From JASBTN01 sp965228805 (GTDB lineage: Bacteria > Pseudomonadota > Alphaproteobacteria > Rhodobacterales > Rhodobacteraceae), in the NCBI RefSeq assembly GCF_965228805.1, contig NZ_CBDDIE010000003.1:1302001-1366000 (forward strand): DNA of 64,000 nt. Reading direction: 5' to 3'. A program made the position numbers and the translations under genes. Numbering within the stretch: position 1 is the first letter of the stretch; each line of letters starts with the position of its first letter. The notes below the pieces were generated by a model. The model was not told the DNA's origin, made no database searches, and saw only the letters and a list, made by a program, of their open reading frames with translations. Below are positions 1 through 8,614 of the stretch, piece by piece.

Positions 1-219
1 ATAGGCCTCGGCCGAGGACCAATACCCGACCTCGTGCACATAGCGCCCCGTGGCAATCGCCGCGCGGGTTGGCACGCACATGGGCGAAGGCGTATAGGCC
101 GCGTCGAACCGCACCCCGCGCGCGGCAAGACGGTCCAGATTGGGGGTCCGGACCGCCGGGTTCATATGGCCGAGCCCCCACCAGGAGAGCTCGTCCACCA
201 TCAGGAATAGTACATTCAT
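1..219 (-). CDS. Sulfatase family protein, N-terminal part (runs off left edge)
   Basis: Only the first 73 codons are in the window. The protein opens with MNVLFLMVDELSWW, the metal-binding Asp strand of alkaline phosphatase/sulfatase enzymes, followed by TPNLDRLAARGVRFDAAY and MCVPTRAAIATGRY. The latter is the C-x-P-[ST]-R sulfatase signature, whose Cys would be oxidised to formylglycine. These enzymes hydrolyse sulfate esters (some relatives cleave phosphonate or choline esters). The start codon overlaps the stop of the hydroxylase upstream by four bases (ATGA), so the two are translationally coupled at the distal end of the minus-strand cluster. The substrate cannot be told. Family is confident; exact activity is not. 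Confidence 0.9.
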   Translation of the reverse strand, partial: MNVLFLMVDELSWWGLGHMNPAVRTPNLDRLAARGVRFDAAYTPSPMCVPTRAAIATGRYVHEVGYWSSAEAY

Positions 220-1241
220 CCGAACATCCTTTTCTTGCGTGCCCGGGTTTCCGCCGTGGCTTCGGGCGATCCGTCATGGAAGGTGCCGAACCAGCGGTCC
301 CAGGGCATCTCCTGGTTGCCGTAGTTGCACTCATAATAGCGGTGGTGCAGCTGGTGATAGAAGGTGCCAAGAGCCAGGCGGCGTTTGTCCTTGATCAGCA
401 GGTCTTCGTAGCCCGTGTGGCTCATCGCGGCGCCCGGGCCCTGGAACACAATGTGGAAGATCAGGTGAATCGGGTGGCTGGCAACGACCCAGTGCACGCA
501 GAGCGTGGTCAGGTAGATGAAATGTTCCACCGGATGCATGGAAAAGCCGCTCCACGGTCCGATGTTCACGTTGCGGTGGTGCAGGGCGTGCACCCGCTTG
601 TAGAGGAACGGTTGGTGCAGCAACCGATGCACCCAGTAGAAATGGAAGGCCGACCACATCGGGATGATCACCAGGAAGGCGAGGAACCATATCGGATTGC
701 TGGCGAATGTGATTGTGGGGGTATGGCCGTTGGCCATCAGCCACATGGTCACCACCTGGAACAGGGTCAGCTGGGCGACGCCCGAGCCGAGCGACCAGAA
801 CATGTTGTCCTTCACCTGGTCGCTGAAGTTCCACAGGGAGTTGTTCTTCCCCTGTTCGCGCCGTTCGAATTTCAGTCGTTTGCCCTGGCCCTTGCGGATG
901 TAGAAATACCAATGCAGCGTGCCGGCCGTCAGCGCGATGATGGCGAAATTCACCACATAGACCTGGGCGATCCAGCCGAGCGCGAAGCTCTGGGCGGCCT
1001 CCAGCGACGGGTAGAAGAAGAAATAGAGCAGGAGCGCCAGGCCCAGCATCAACACCCGTTCGGACAGGGTCAGCCAGTTGCGTGCCAGCCAGCCTGCCAG
1101 GTAGGCGGGGTTCGGCGGCCATTTGAAGATCGACGGGTTATCCAGCGGCAGCTCCGGGTGGTAATTCCACTCGCGGCTCATATCCTCCATCTGCTCCTGC
1201 GGGGCCGTGGTCTGGCCCATCTGGGTGGTGGCATCGGTCAT
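216..1241 (-). CDS. Sterol desaturase / fatty acid hydroxylase superfamily membrane protein
   Basis: A 341-residue integral membrane protein with several hydrophobic segments (about residues 55-75, 85-110, 150-180 and 185-205). It carries the histidine clusters of the di-iron membrane oxygenase family: WVHRLLH, HALHHRNVN and HQLHHRYYE, plus an additional HPVEH. Family members hydroxylate or desaturate lipids, sterols or carotenoids using O2. It starts 22 bases after the DddP-like M24 gene and overlaps the sulfatase start by four bases, so it sits inside a minus-strand operon. Its substrate is unknown; the setting with an aldolase and a PanB-like protein hints at a specialised catabolic or lipid-modifying role (inference). 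Confidence 0.88.
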   Translation of the reverse strand: MTDATTQMGQTTAPQEQMEDMSREWNYHPELPLDNPSIFKWPPNPAYLAGWLARNWLTLSERVLMLGLALLLYFFFYPSLEAAQSFALGWIAQVYVVNFAIIALTAGTLHWYFYIRKGQGKRLKFERREQGKNNSLWNFSDQVKDNMFWSLGSGVAQLTLFQVVTMWLMANGHTPTITFASNPIWFLAFLVIIPMWSAFHFYWVHRLLHQPFLYKRVHALHHRNVNIGPWSGFSMHPVEHFIYLTTLCVHWVVASHPIHLIFHIVFQGPGAAMSHTGYEDLLIKDKRRLALGTFYHQLHHRYYECNYGNQEMPWDRWFGTFHDGSPEATAETRARKKRMFG

Positions 1242-1263
1242 TGGTCTCTCCTCCCTGACCAGA

Positions 1264-2580
1264 TCAGACTTCGCGCGACAGAAGCGCGTCTTCGAACGGG
1301 TAGCGCGACAGGCAGATCGCGCCGGTATCGGTGATGAGATATTGGTCTTCGAGCTTCACGCCCTCGTGCCCGCCGATCTTGCCGACGTAGCTTTCAACGC
1401 AGATCACCATGCCGACCTCAAGCTGGCCGTCGTAGTGGAATTCCGCGTCCTTCGGGTAGTAGATCACCGGGTATTCATCGGCCATGCCCAGCCCGTGCAT
1501 CATGCAGGGATAGAACTGGTCGCCGTAGCCTTCGGTCTGGATATAGCGGTTGTCGATCAGCTCGCGGAAGCTGATCCCGGGCCGGAGTAGAGACGCATTG
1601 TGCATGATTTCCGCATGTGCGTGCTGGTAGAGGCGGCATTGCTCGTCGCTGGGCCGACCGGGCCCGCAATGATAGGCGCGGCTGATATCGGCGCCGTAGC
1701 TCCACGGGCCGACCATGCCGCAATCGAACACCACAAGATCGCCCGCGCGGATGATGCGTGACGACGCTTCCTGCTGCCAGGGATTGGTGCGCTCGCCCGA
1801 GGCCAGCAGACGATAGTCGATCCATTCGCCGCCACCCTCGATATTGGCGGCCCACATGTGGCTCCATAGCTCCTGTTCCGAGATCCCGTTGACCAGGTTG
1901 TTGCGCATGCGCGTCATGCCGTCTTCGGCGATCGCGATGGTCTGGTTCATGCAGAGGATTTCTTCCGGGCTCTTGATCTTGCGCGCATGGGCCAGGGCCT
2001 CGCCCGCATCGATCAGGGTCAGCCCCTCGGCCTCCAGCGCCATGTGGGGCAGGGGGGCGGTGCGTTCGATACCGATGCGTGTCTCGCCGCCGCAATGCTC
2101 ATCCACCAGCGCCCGCATCTGCCGCGCCCATTTCGCGCACCATTCCTGGTGGCGATAGCCCGCGAACATGTAGCTCAGCGGCATCAGGTCGTCGCGAATT
2201 TCATCGATGGTTTCCAACTGCGCCCCGGTTTCCCGCCCGGGCTCCGAATCGAAATAGATCACTGGCCCTTCGGCGGGCATGAACAGGTAGCCCGCGTGGA
2301 TATGCATCTGGAACAGGGTGCAGTTGCGCACCCCGGTGGCATAGCGGATCGACAGCGGGTCGGTCAGGATCACAGCGGCCAACCCGTGCGCCTTCATCTG
2401 CTCACGCAGACGGTTCTGGCGATAGCGCCGCATCCGGGGCACGTCGATCATGCCCTCGGTATCGGTCAGCTGCATCGGCGGCGTCTTCCACGCGGCCTGT
2501 TCCAGCGTCAGCGGCTGGGGTTTGGCGGCGAACGCCTTGGTATAGTCGGTGGCGTCGTTCACTGGTGTACGGGCGTCCAT
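1264..2580 (-). CDS. M24 family (creatinase/aminopeptidase fold) protein, DddP-like
   Basis: A 438-residue 'pita-bread' fold protein. The N-terminal part contains the creatinase-like domain (DPLSIRYATG). The C-terminal catalytic domain carries GGEWIDYRLLASGERTNPW, an FDCGMVG...YGADISRAY aspartate pair, MMHGLGMADEYP with the His ligand, CVESYVG and KLEDQY with the two Glu ligands. The GGEW(I)..RLLASG.RTNPW and MHG.G..DEWP-like stretches resemble DddP, the roseobacter DMSP lyase of the M24 family. From memory, DddP has an extra metal-binding Asp two residues after the first one; here that position is Gly (D-C-G). It may therefore be a paralogue with another substrate rather than a DMSP lyase. 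The start is placed at MDARTP, overlapping the PanB-like gene by 22 bases. Confidence 0.82.
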   Translation of the reverse strand: MDARTPVNDATDYTKAFAAKPQPLTLEQAAWKTPPMQLTDTEGMIDVPRMRRYRQNRLREQMKAHGLAAVILTDPLSIRYATGVRNCTLFQMHIHAGYLFMPAEGPVIYFDSEPGRETGAQLETIDEIRDDLMPLSYMFAGYRHQEWCAKWARQMRALVDEHCGGETRIGIERTAPLPHMALEAEGLTLIDAGEALAHARKIKSPEEILCMNQTIAIAEDGMTRMRNNLVNGISEQELWSHMWAANIEGGGEWIDYRLLASGERTNPWQQEASSRIIRAGDLVVFDCGMVGPWSYGADISRAYHCGPGRPSDEQCRLYQHAHAEIMHNASLLRPGISFRELIDNRYIQTEGYGDQFYPCMMHGLGMADEYPVIYYPKDAEFHYDGQLEVGMVICVESYVGKIGGHEGVKLEDQYLITDTGAICLSRYPFEDALLSREV

Positions 2581-3401
2581 CGGTCCAGGGCCTCCTTGAA
2601 CTTGTTTTCCTCGCCGGGGGCCATGCCGACCGTGTGGGCGGCATCGGGAAAGGCGCCGGATTGCACGTCCTCGCGAAACCCGGTCAGCGCCTTTTCGCGC
2701 TCGGCGGCCAGAGCCTTGCGGATCGAAAGCACATCGCCCCAGGCCTTGGCGTGGCGCGGCGGGTCTTCCACGTCGCCGCAGATGTCCTCCATGAATGAGA
2801 AAATGATGTCCCCGCCGGACCCTGCGCCGATGGAATGGGTGACGATGGAGGTGCGCGGACCGATCTCTTGCAGGGCTTCGACGGCGACGCATTCCACCTC
2901 GGCTGCCACGGCGCCTGCGTCTTCCAGCCGCTTGAAATCCTGAAACAGGCGCAGCGCCTCCTCGGCGGTCTTGCCGACAGTGCGCAGGCCCCCGACCAGG
3001 GTTGATTTGCGCGGAACCAGGCCCAGGTGGCCCTGCACCGCCAGGCCTTCGCCCGCCAGCCGCTCGATGGTCTTCAGCCCGCGCGGTGTATAGATCGCGT
3101 CGGCCCCGGCCTCGGCGCAGCGGATCGCGGCCGCCAGCGCCTCGTCCTCGGTCATGTATTGCACCATGGTCTGGCTGCCGGTGACGAAGGTTTCGGGCGC
3201 CGCTGCCCGCACCTCGACAATGTCCACATCCGCAATGGTGATCATGTCGATGCCCATCGCTGCACAGGCCGCCGCCTCGTCGCCATTCAGCGCCGAGACC
3301 TGGGTCATCTTCACCCCCGCCGCCTTGTTCGCCCGCAGGCAGGCAACAGTCAGATTGCGGCGTGCCGGGTGGCCGCCGTATGTGTAGATGTTCTTTGCCA
3401 T
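2559..3401 (-). CDS. PanB-like (ketopantoate hydroxymethyltransferase superfamily) protein
   Basis: A 280-residue TIM-barrel protein of the PEP mutase/PanB superfamily. The middle aligns by eye with PanB: AVQGHLGLVPRKSTLVGG, then a long helix and AAEVECVAVEAL, which matches PanB LECVPxE with the catalytic Glu, then GIGAG-like SIGAGSGGD. The N-terminal third differs: the positions where PanB has its Mg-binding Asp residues (VGDS and LAD motifs) read IADVDI and VTGSQT, and the KIEGG motif reads IYTPRG. It is therefore probably not a pantothenate enzyme but a related C-C bond lyase or transferase. It overlaps the M24 gene and lies four bases from the aldolase gene, firmly inside the operon. Confidence 0.8.
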   Translation of the reverse strand: MAKNIYTYGGHPARRNLTVACLRANKAAGVKMTQVSALNGDEAAACAAMGIDMITIADVDIVEVRAAAPETFVTGSQTMVQYMTEDEALAAAIRCAEAGADAIYTPRGLKTIERLAGEGLAVQGHLGLVPRKSTLVGGLRTVGKTAEEALRLFQDFKRLEDAGAVAAEVECVAVEALQEIGPRTSIVTHSIGAGSGGDIIFSFMEDICGDVEDPPRHAKAWGDVLSIRKALAAEREKALTGFREDVQSGAFPDAAHTVGMAPGEENKFKEALDRWTPVHQ

Positions 3402-3405
3402 GGGT

Positions 3406-4161
3406 TCAGTCCGCGTAGGTCGAGCCTTCGGCGTCCAGGATCGCCTTGATCTCGCGCATGTGGGCTTCGGCCTGGCCGGGGTAATCCTCCAGCTCCTGCG
3501 CGGTCTTCTCGGCAATCTCGTCGGACAGAACGCGCAGCGGCCGACCGGTCTGCAAGGCGCGGATATAGGTCTCGGCCGCGCGTTCGAAGTAGTAGAGCCG
3601 GTTGAACGTATCCGCCGGGTCGTCACCGATCACCAGGACACCGTGGTTGCCCATGATCATCGTCTTGACTTTGGGGTCGGTCAGCATCGCGGCACAGCGC
3701 GCGCCCTCATCGTCGAAGGCCAGCCCACCGAACCCATCGTCGATCACATAACGGTTGTAGAAGGTCGCGGTGTTCTGATCGATCGGCGGCAGGTTCGAAT
3801 CTGCCAGTGACGCCAGCACCGTCGCGTGGATCGAATGCACATGCATCACGCAACGCGCCTGCGGACAAAGCCGGTGGATCGAGCCATGCAGCCCCCAGGC
3901 GGTCGGGTCCGGCGCGCCGGGTTTCGACATCGTTTCCGGGTCATTCGCATCCAGCAGCAACAGGTCCGAGGCCCGGATCCGCGCGAAATGCATCTGGTTC
4001 GGATTCATCAGGAACTGCGAGCCATCGTCATTCACGGCCAGCGAGAAGTGGTTCGCCACCCCCTCGTGCATGTTCAGCCGTTCGGTCCAGCGGAAGGCGG
4101 CGGCCATGTCCACCCGTTCCTGCCAATGATCCATGTTGGGGCGCAGTTTCGTGACGCTCAT
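3406..4161 (-). CDS. Class II aldolase/adducin family protein
   Basis: A 251-residue member of the AraD/FucA class II aldolase family. It shows HFSLAVND near residue 38, the zinc ligands in CVMHVHSIHATVLA (HxH, about residues 115-117) and the third His near MIMGNHGVLVIGDD. Members cleave phosphorylated sugars or act as decarboxylases or epimerases via a zinc enolate; several family paralogues are not sugar-specific. It is the first gene of the five-gene minus-strand unit and is divergent from the LysR gene, the usual layout for a regulator and its target operon. The start is chosen at MSVTKLRPNMD, which gives the normal family length of about 250 residues. Confidence 0.86.
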   Translation of the reverse strand: MSVTKLRPNMDHWQERVDMAAAFRWTERLNMHEGVANHFSLAVNDDGSQFLMNPNQMHFARIRASDLLLLDANDPETMSKPGAPDPTAWGLHGSIHRLCPQARCVMHVHSIHATVLASLADSNLPPIDQNTATFYNRYVIDDGFGGLAFDDEGARCAAMLTDPKVKTMIMGNHGVLVIGDDPADTFNRLYYFERAAETYIRALQTGRPLRVLSDEIAEKTAQELEDYPGQAEAHMREIKAILDAEGSTYAD

Positions 4162-4260
4162 CTTGGTCTCCCTGTTCGTCTGGAAACGGTGCCGCGCGAC
4201 GAAGCACTTAACAAATGAAAAAAACGCGGCCATCCTATTAGTCAAACTTATGATGGGATT
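4162..4260. promoter_or_regulatory. Divergent promoter/operator region between LysR gene and catabolic operon
   Basis: This 99-base gap separates two divergent starts and must hold both promoters. It is much more AT-rich than its flanks. An imperfect dyad (ATCC ... GGAT, about 4232-4257) with an AT-rich centre (TTAGTCAAACTTATGAT) is a candidate LysR-type operator next to the regulator start. No promoter was mapped; the assignment rests on position and composition. Confidence 0.5.
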
Positions 4261-5136
4261 ATGCATATGCGGCAAAACCTGCCTCCGCTGAATTGGCTGC
4301 GCGCTTTCGAGGCCGCTGCGCGGCACCTGTCCTTTACTGGCGCGGCGGGCGAGCTGAACATGACCCAAAGTGCGGTGAGCCAGCAGATCAAGTCGTTGGA
4401 GGGCCACCTGGGTCGGCCCCTGTTTCACCGCCGCCCGAAGGCGCTGGAGCTGACCTCGACCGGGCTGACCTATCTGCCCGTGGTGCGCGACGCCTTCGGC
4501 ACGCTCCGGCGTGGGACCAATGCGGTGACCGGGCGACGCACCAACCTGTTGCGCATCCAGTCGAACATTACCTTCTCGATCCACTGGCTGGCCCCGCGCC
4601 TACCCGGTTTTCGCGCCGCCCACCCCGAGATTGACCTCGAGATCCAGACCGAGCTGTGGGAGCCCGCCTCGATGGCCGAAGGCGTGGATGTCGAAATCCG
4701 CTATTCCCTGCGCCCGGATGAAGGCACAAGGGCCGAGCTACTGACCCGCGATCACTACTATCCCGTCTGCGCGCCGGGATATGATGTCACCCTGGAAACG
4801 CTCGCCGACCAACCGCTTTATGACTGCACCAACATGCTGGGCAGCTGGGCGGGTTGGGCCGAGGAACAGTCTCTAATCTGGCCCAATCCGGACGTGACCT
4901 TTGCCACCACCTTTACCTTTACCCTCGCCGTGGCCCAGGCCGGTGGGGGACTGACCCTGGCCCATGACATGATTGCCGGGCGGCTCATCGCCGAGGGTAA
5001 ACTGGTTGCCCCCTTCCACCACCGCGCCCCGCTGCCCGAGGCCTATTACCTGCTGCAGACCCCACAGGCCGAGGCGAACCCCCATGCGCAGGCGTTCACA
5101 CGCTGGTTACGTGCCGAGGTCACGAAGGGGGCTTGA
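4261..5136 (+). CDS. LysR family transcriptional regulator (GcvA-like)
   Basis: A 291-residue LysR-type regulator. The N-terminal winged helix (about residues 8-67) reads LPPLNWLRAFEAAARHLSFT and the recognition helix NMTQSAVSQQIKSLE, followed by RPLFHRRPKALELT. The C-terminal part is a periplasmic-binding-protein-like effector domain. The LPPLNWLRAFEAAARH opening is typical of the GcvA subgroup. Two nearby starts exist (ATG at 4261 and at 4267); the first is used. By divergent placement it probably controls the aldolase/PanB-like/M24 operon and represses itself. The inducer is unknown. Confidence 0.93.
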   Translation: MHMRQNLPPLNWLRAFEAAARHLSFTGAAGELNMTQSAVSQQIKSLEGHLGRPLFHRRPKALELTSTGLTYLPVVRDAFGTLRRGTNAVTGRRTNLLRIQSNITFSIHWLAPRLPGFRAAHPEIDLEIQTELWEPASMAEGVDVEIRYSLRPDEGTRAELLTRDHYYPVCAPGYDVTLETLADQPLYDCTNMLGSWAGWAEEQSLIWPNPDVTFATTFTFTLAVAQAGGGLTLAHDMIAGRLIAEGKLVAPFHHRAPLPEAYYLLQTPQAEANPHAQAFTRWLRAEVTKGA

Positions 5137-5166
5137 AGCCGACCGGAAAAGCTGAACAATTGGTCC

Positions 5167-6972
5167 ATGGAGAATACATATTTCAAAACATGGCCTGAAT
5201 CTGCGGCCCGCCTGGTGGCGGTGGCGGCAGGACGTACGCCTGCCGATACGGTGATCCGCGGCGGGCGTGTTGTAAATGTACACACGCGCGAAGTGCTCGA
5301 CTGGCAGGTGGCGATGGCCGACGGGCGGTTTGCCTATGTTGGGCCGGATGCGAGCCACTGTATTGGCGACGGCACCGAGGTGGTCGAGGCCGAGGGGCAA
5401 TATCTGGTCCCTGGCCTATGTGACGGGCACATGCATATCGAAAGTGGCATGCTGACCCCGGCCGAGTTTGCCCGTGCGGTCACGCCGCATGGCACGACCT
5501 CGATGTTTGTCGACCCGCATGAGATCGCGAACGTGCTGGGCATCGAAGGCGTGCGTCTGATGCATGATGAGGCTCTGATCCAGCCCATTTCGATCTTTAC
5601 CCAGATGCCCAGCTGCGCGCCTTCTGCGCCGGGGCTGGAGACCACGGGCTATGAAATCACCCCCGAGGACGTGGCCGAGGCAATGACCTGGCCCGGCATC
5701 ATCGGGCTGGGCGAGATGATGAATTTCCCTGGCGTGATCCATGGTGACGACAAGATGCTGGCCGAGATTGCGGCGACCCAGCGCGCGGGCAAGACCGTGG
5801 GCGGGCACTATGCCAGCCCCGACCTGGGGCCGAACTTCCACGCCTATGCGGCGGGCGGCCCGGCGGACGATCACGAGGGCACCTGTGAAGAGGATGCCAT
5901 CGCTCGCGTGCGTCAGGGGATGCGGGTGATGATGCGGCTGGGCTCGGCCTGGTTCGACGTCGAAAAACAGATCAGCGCCGTGACCGAAAAGAGATTGGAC
6001 CCGCGCAGTTTCATTCTGTGTACGGATGATTGCCACTCCGGCACTTTGGTGAACGAAGGCCACATGAACCGCGCCGTGCGCCATGCCATCGAATGTGGCT
6101 GTGACCCGCTGATCGCGCTGCAGATGGCGACGATCAACACGGCGACGCATTTTGGATTGGAGCGCGAGCTGGGCTCCATCGCGCCGGGGCGGCGCGCGGA
6201 TGTGATCCTGACCGACGACCTGCGTTCCCTGCCGGTGAATACGGTCTATGCCAAGGGCATCAAAGTGGCCGAAACCGGCCAGAATAGGGTCGAATTCCCA
6301 CACCTTGCCTGGCCTGACCATGCCCGCAACACCATGCATCTGGGCAAGGTGCTGACCCCGTCCGATTTCCGCATTGAAGCGCCTGAAGGTGCGAACTCCG
6401 TTACCGCCAAGGTGATCGGGATTGTTGAAAACCAGGCCCCGACCAAGGCGCTGCGTGCGAGTCTGTCCGTGACCGACTGCATCGTGCTGCCGGATCAGGC
6501 GCAGGACGTGGCGCAGGTCGCTCTGGTGGAACGGCACAAGGGCACCGGTGGCGTGGTCAACGGGTTCGTCAGCGGGTTCGGTTATCAGGGTCAGATGGCC
6601 ATGGCCTCGACCGTCGCACATGACAGCCACCACATGATCGTGGTCGGCACCGATCACGGTGACATGGCGCTGGCAGCGAATCGTCTGGGCGAGGTCGGCG
6701 GCGGCATCTGCGTCTTCAAGGACGGCAAGGAGCTGGCGCTGGTCGAACTGCCCGTCGCGGGACTCATGTCCGACGACCCCGCGCCCCTGGTGGCCGAAAA
6801 GGCCGAGGCCATTGTCGAGGCGATGCTTACCTGCGGTTGCACCCTGAACAACGCGTCGATCCAGCACTCTTTCCTGGCGCTCGTGGTCATCCCCGAGCTG
6901 CGTATCAGCGATCTGGGCTTGGTCGACGTCAACACATTTGAAATCACATCCCTGTTCGAGGAGACCGCATGA
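5167..6972 (+). CDS. ade: Adenine deaminase
   Basis: A 601-residue amidohydrolase that deaminates adenine to hypoxanthine. The metal-binding strand reads LVPGLCDGHMHIESGML; further signatures are THPHEIANVLG-like VDPHEIANVLG, IGLGEMMNFPGV, GHYASP and FILCTDDCHSG. The C-terminal region contains QGQMAMASTVAHDSHHM and GGGICVFKDGK, specific to the adenine deaminase family, and the length is normal. It overlaps the AMP nucleosidase gene by four bases (ATGA), which implies translational coupling and a joint adenine-salvage role. It starts 30 bases after the LysR gene, so it may also be read from that promoter. Confidence 0.96.
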   Translation: MENTYFKTWPESAARLVAVAAGRTPADTVIRGGRVVNVHTREVLDWQVAMADGRFAYVGPDASHCIGDGTEVVEAEGQYLVPGLCDGHMHIESGMLTPAEFARAVTPHGTTSMFVDPHEIANVLGIEGVRLMHDEALIQPISIFTQMPSCAPSAPGLETTGYEITPEDVAEAMTWPGIIGLGEMMNFPGVIHGDDKMLAEIAATQRAGKTVGGHYASPDLGPNFHAYAAGGPADDHEGTCEEDAIARVRQGMRVMMRLGSAWFDVEKQISAVTEKRLDPRSFILCTDDCHSGTLVNEGHMNRAVRHAIECGCDPLIALQMATINTATHFGLERELGSIAPGRRADVILTDDLRSLPVNTVYAKGIKVAETGQNRVEFPHLAWPDHARNTMHLGKVLTPSDFRIEAPEGANSVTAKVIGIVENQAPTKALRASLSVTDCIVLPDQAQDVAQVALVERHKGTGGVVNGFVSGFGYQGQMAMASTVAHDSHHMIVVGTDHGDMALAANRLGEVGGGICVFKDGKELALVELPVAGLMSDDPAPLVAEKAEAIVEAMLTCGCTLNNASIQHSFLALVVIPELRISDLGLVDVNTFEITSLFEETA

Positions 6973-8453
6973 ACGCGAGTGAGCTGCGTATTCCGGTCGT
7001 GACCCCGCCCCATGCGGAGCACGAGGTTTTCACCGACGCCCAGGCCGCTGTGGACCGGCTGAAGGAGCTTTATGCCCAGGCTTGCGCCTTCCTGGCCGAG
7101 ACTTTCAGCCAGACCGTGCATGGCGCGCAGCCCCCGACGCGGTATCGCGCGTTTTATCCCGAGATCCGCCTGACCACGACCAGCCACGCCCAGGTCGATA
7201 CGCGGCTGAGCTTTGGTCACGTGTCTGCGCCCGGTATCTATTCCACCACGATCACCCGCCCGGACCTGTTCGAGAACTACCTGGTGCAGCAGATCGGCCT
7301 GCTGTTGGAAAACCACGGCGTGCCGGTGGTGATTGGCCCCTCGCAAACACCGATTCCGGTACATTTCGCGGTGGCGAACGACCCGTCCGTGACGGTCCCG
7401 CAGGAAGGCGCGATGGCCTTCCCGCTGCGAGATGTTTTCGACGTGCCGGATCTGGCGACCACCCACGATGATATCGTCAACGGGCTGGGGTATACGCATG
7501 AGGATGGCTCAGCCCCACTGGCACCCTTTACGGCGCAGCGTGTGGATTATTCGCTGGCGCGCCTCAGCCACTACACCGCCACGCTGCCTGAGCACTTCCA
7601 GAACCACGTGCTCTTCACCAACTACCAGTTCTATGTCGAGGAGTTCGAGGCCTATGCCCGCCGGGCTCTGGCCGATCCGGACAGCGGATATACCAGCTTC
7701 GTGGGGCCGGGCAATTGCGAGATCACGACCTGTGATTGCAAGATCGAGGCGCCGGCGAAACTGCCGCAGATGCCGTCCTATCACCTGAAGCGACCGGATG
7801 GGACCGGGGTCACGCTGGTCAATATCGGTGTGGGTCCGTCGAACGCAAAGACCGCGACAGACCACATTGCCGTCCTGCGTCCGCATGCCTGGCTGATGGT
7901 CGGCCACTGCGCTGGTCTGCGTAACTCGCAGCGGTTGGGGGACTTCGTCCTGGCCCATGCCTACCTACGTGAGGACAAGGTGCTGGATGACGATCTGCCG
8001 ATCTGGATCCCGATCCCGCCGCTGGCCGAGATCCAGCGCAGCCTGGAGCAGGCCGTGGCGGGCGTGACCGAGCTGGAGGACTTCGAACTCAAGCGCATCA
8101 TGCGAACCGGCACAGTCGCGAGCCTGGACAATCGCAACTGGGAGCTGCGCGACCACACCGGTCCGGTGCAACGCCTCAGCCAATCGCGCGCCATCGCGCT
8201 CGACATGGAAAGCGCGACCATCGCCGCCAACGGCTTCAGGTTCCGCGTGCCTTATGGCACGCTGCTCTGCGTGTCCGACAAACCCTTGCATGGGGAGCTG
8301 AAACTGCCCGGCATGGCGTCTGATTTCTACAAGGACCAGGTGGGCCGACATCTGCTGATCGGCATCCGCGCGATGGAGATCTTGAGGGGCATGCCGCTTG
8401 AACGTATCCACAGCCGGAAGTTGCGCAGTTTCGAGGAAACGGCCTTCCTGTAA
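6969..8453 (+). CDS. amn: AMP nucleosidase
   Basis: A 494-residue protein that cleaves AMP to adenine and ribose 5-phosphate. An N-terminal domain (FTDAQAAVDRLKELY, RYRAFYPEIRLTT) precedes a nucleoside phosphorylase-like domain with GVGPSNAKTATDHIAVLRPH, WLMVGHCAGLRNSQRLGD, IPPLAEIQRSLEQAV, SRAIALDMESATIAANG and CVSDKPLHGELKLPG; the last three are hallmarks of Amn. The start codon is embedded in the stop of the adenine deaminase gene. Together the two enzymes would convert AMP to hypoxanthine via free adenine, which fits control of the adenylate pool. Length and motifs match the family throughout. Confidence 0.97.
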   Translation: MNASELRIPVVTPPHAEHEVFTDAQAAVDRLKELYAQACAFLAETFSQTVHGAQPPTRYRAFYPEIRLTTTSHAQVDTRLSFGHVSAPGIYSTTITRPDLFENYLVQQIGLLLENHGVPVVIGPSQTPIPVHFAVANDPSVTVPQEGAMAFPLRDVFDVPDLATTHDDIVNGLGYTHEDGSAPLAPFTAQRVDYSLARLSHYTATLPEHFQNHVLFTNYQFYVEEFEAYARRALADPDSGYTSFVGPGNCEITTCDCKIEAPAKLPQMPSYHLKRPDGTGVTLVNIGVGPSNAKTATDHIAVLRPHAWLMVGHCAGLRNSQRLGDFVLAHAYLREDKVLDDDLPIWIPIPPLAEIQRSLEQAVAGVTELEDFELKRIMRTGTVASLDNRNWELRDHTGPVQRLSQSRAIALDMESATIAANGFRFRVPYGTLLCVSDKPLHGELKLPGMASDFYKDQVGRHLLIGIRAMEILRGMPLERIHSRKLRSFEETAFL

Positions 8454-8614
8454 GGGCTCCGGGGTGGATTGACGCGGGGTCAACCCTAAAAAACAGGGGA
8501 AAACCTGCCGATTTGGTCAAATTTCGGAACACTAATGATTGTGTAGGTCAACCATATCCAGTTTAATGCGCGCAATCTAACCCCAGTATAGGGGGCCAAC
8601 GAGGAGTTACTTAC

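Noticed and set aside
5416..6867. Long minus-strand open frame inside the adenine deaminase gene
   Set aside because: It is a shadow of high-GC codon structure; the plus-strand protein has full family motifs.
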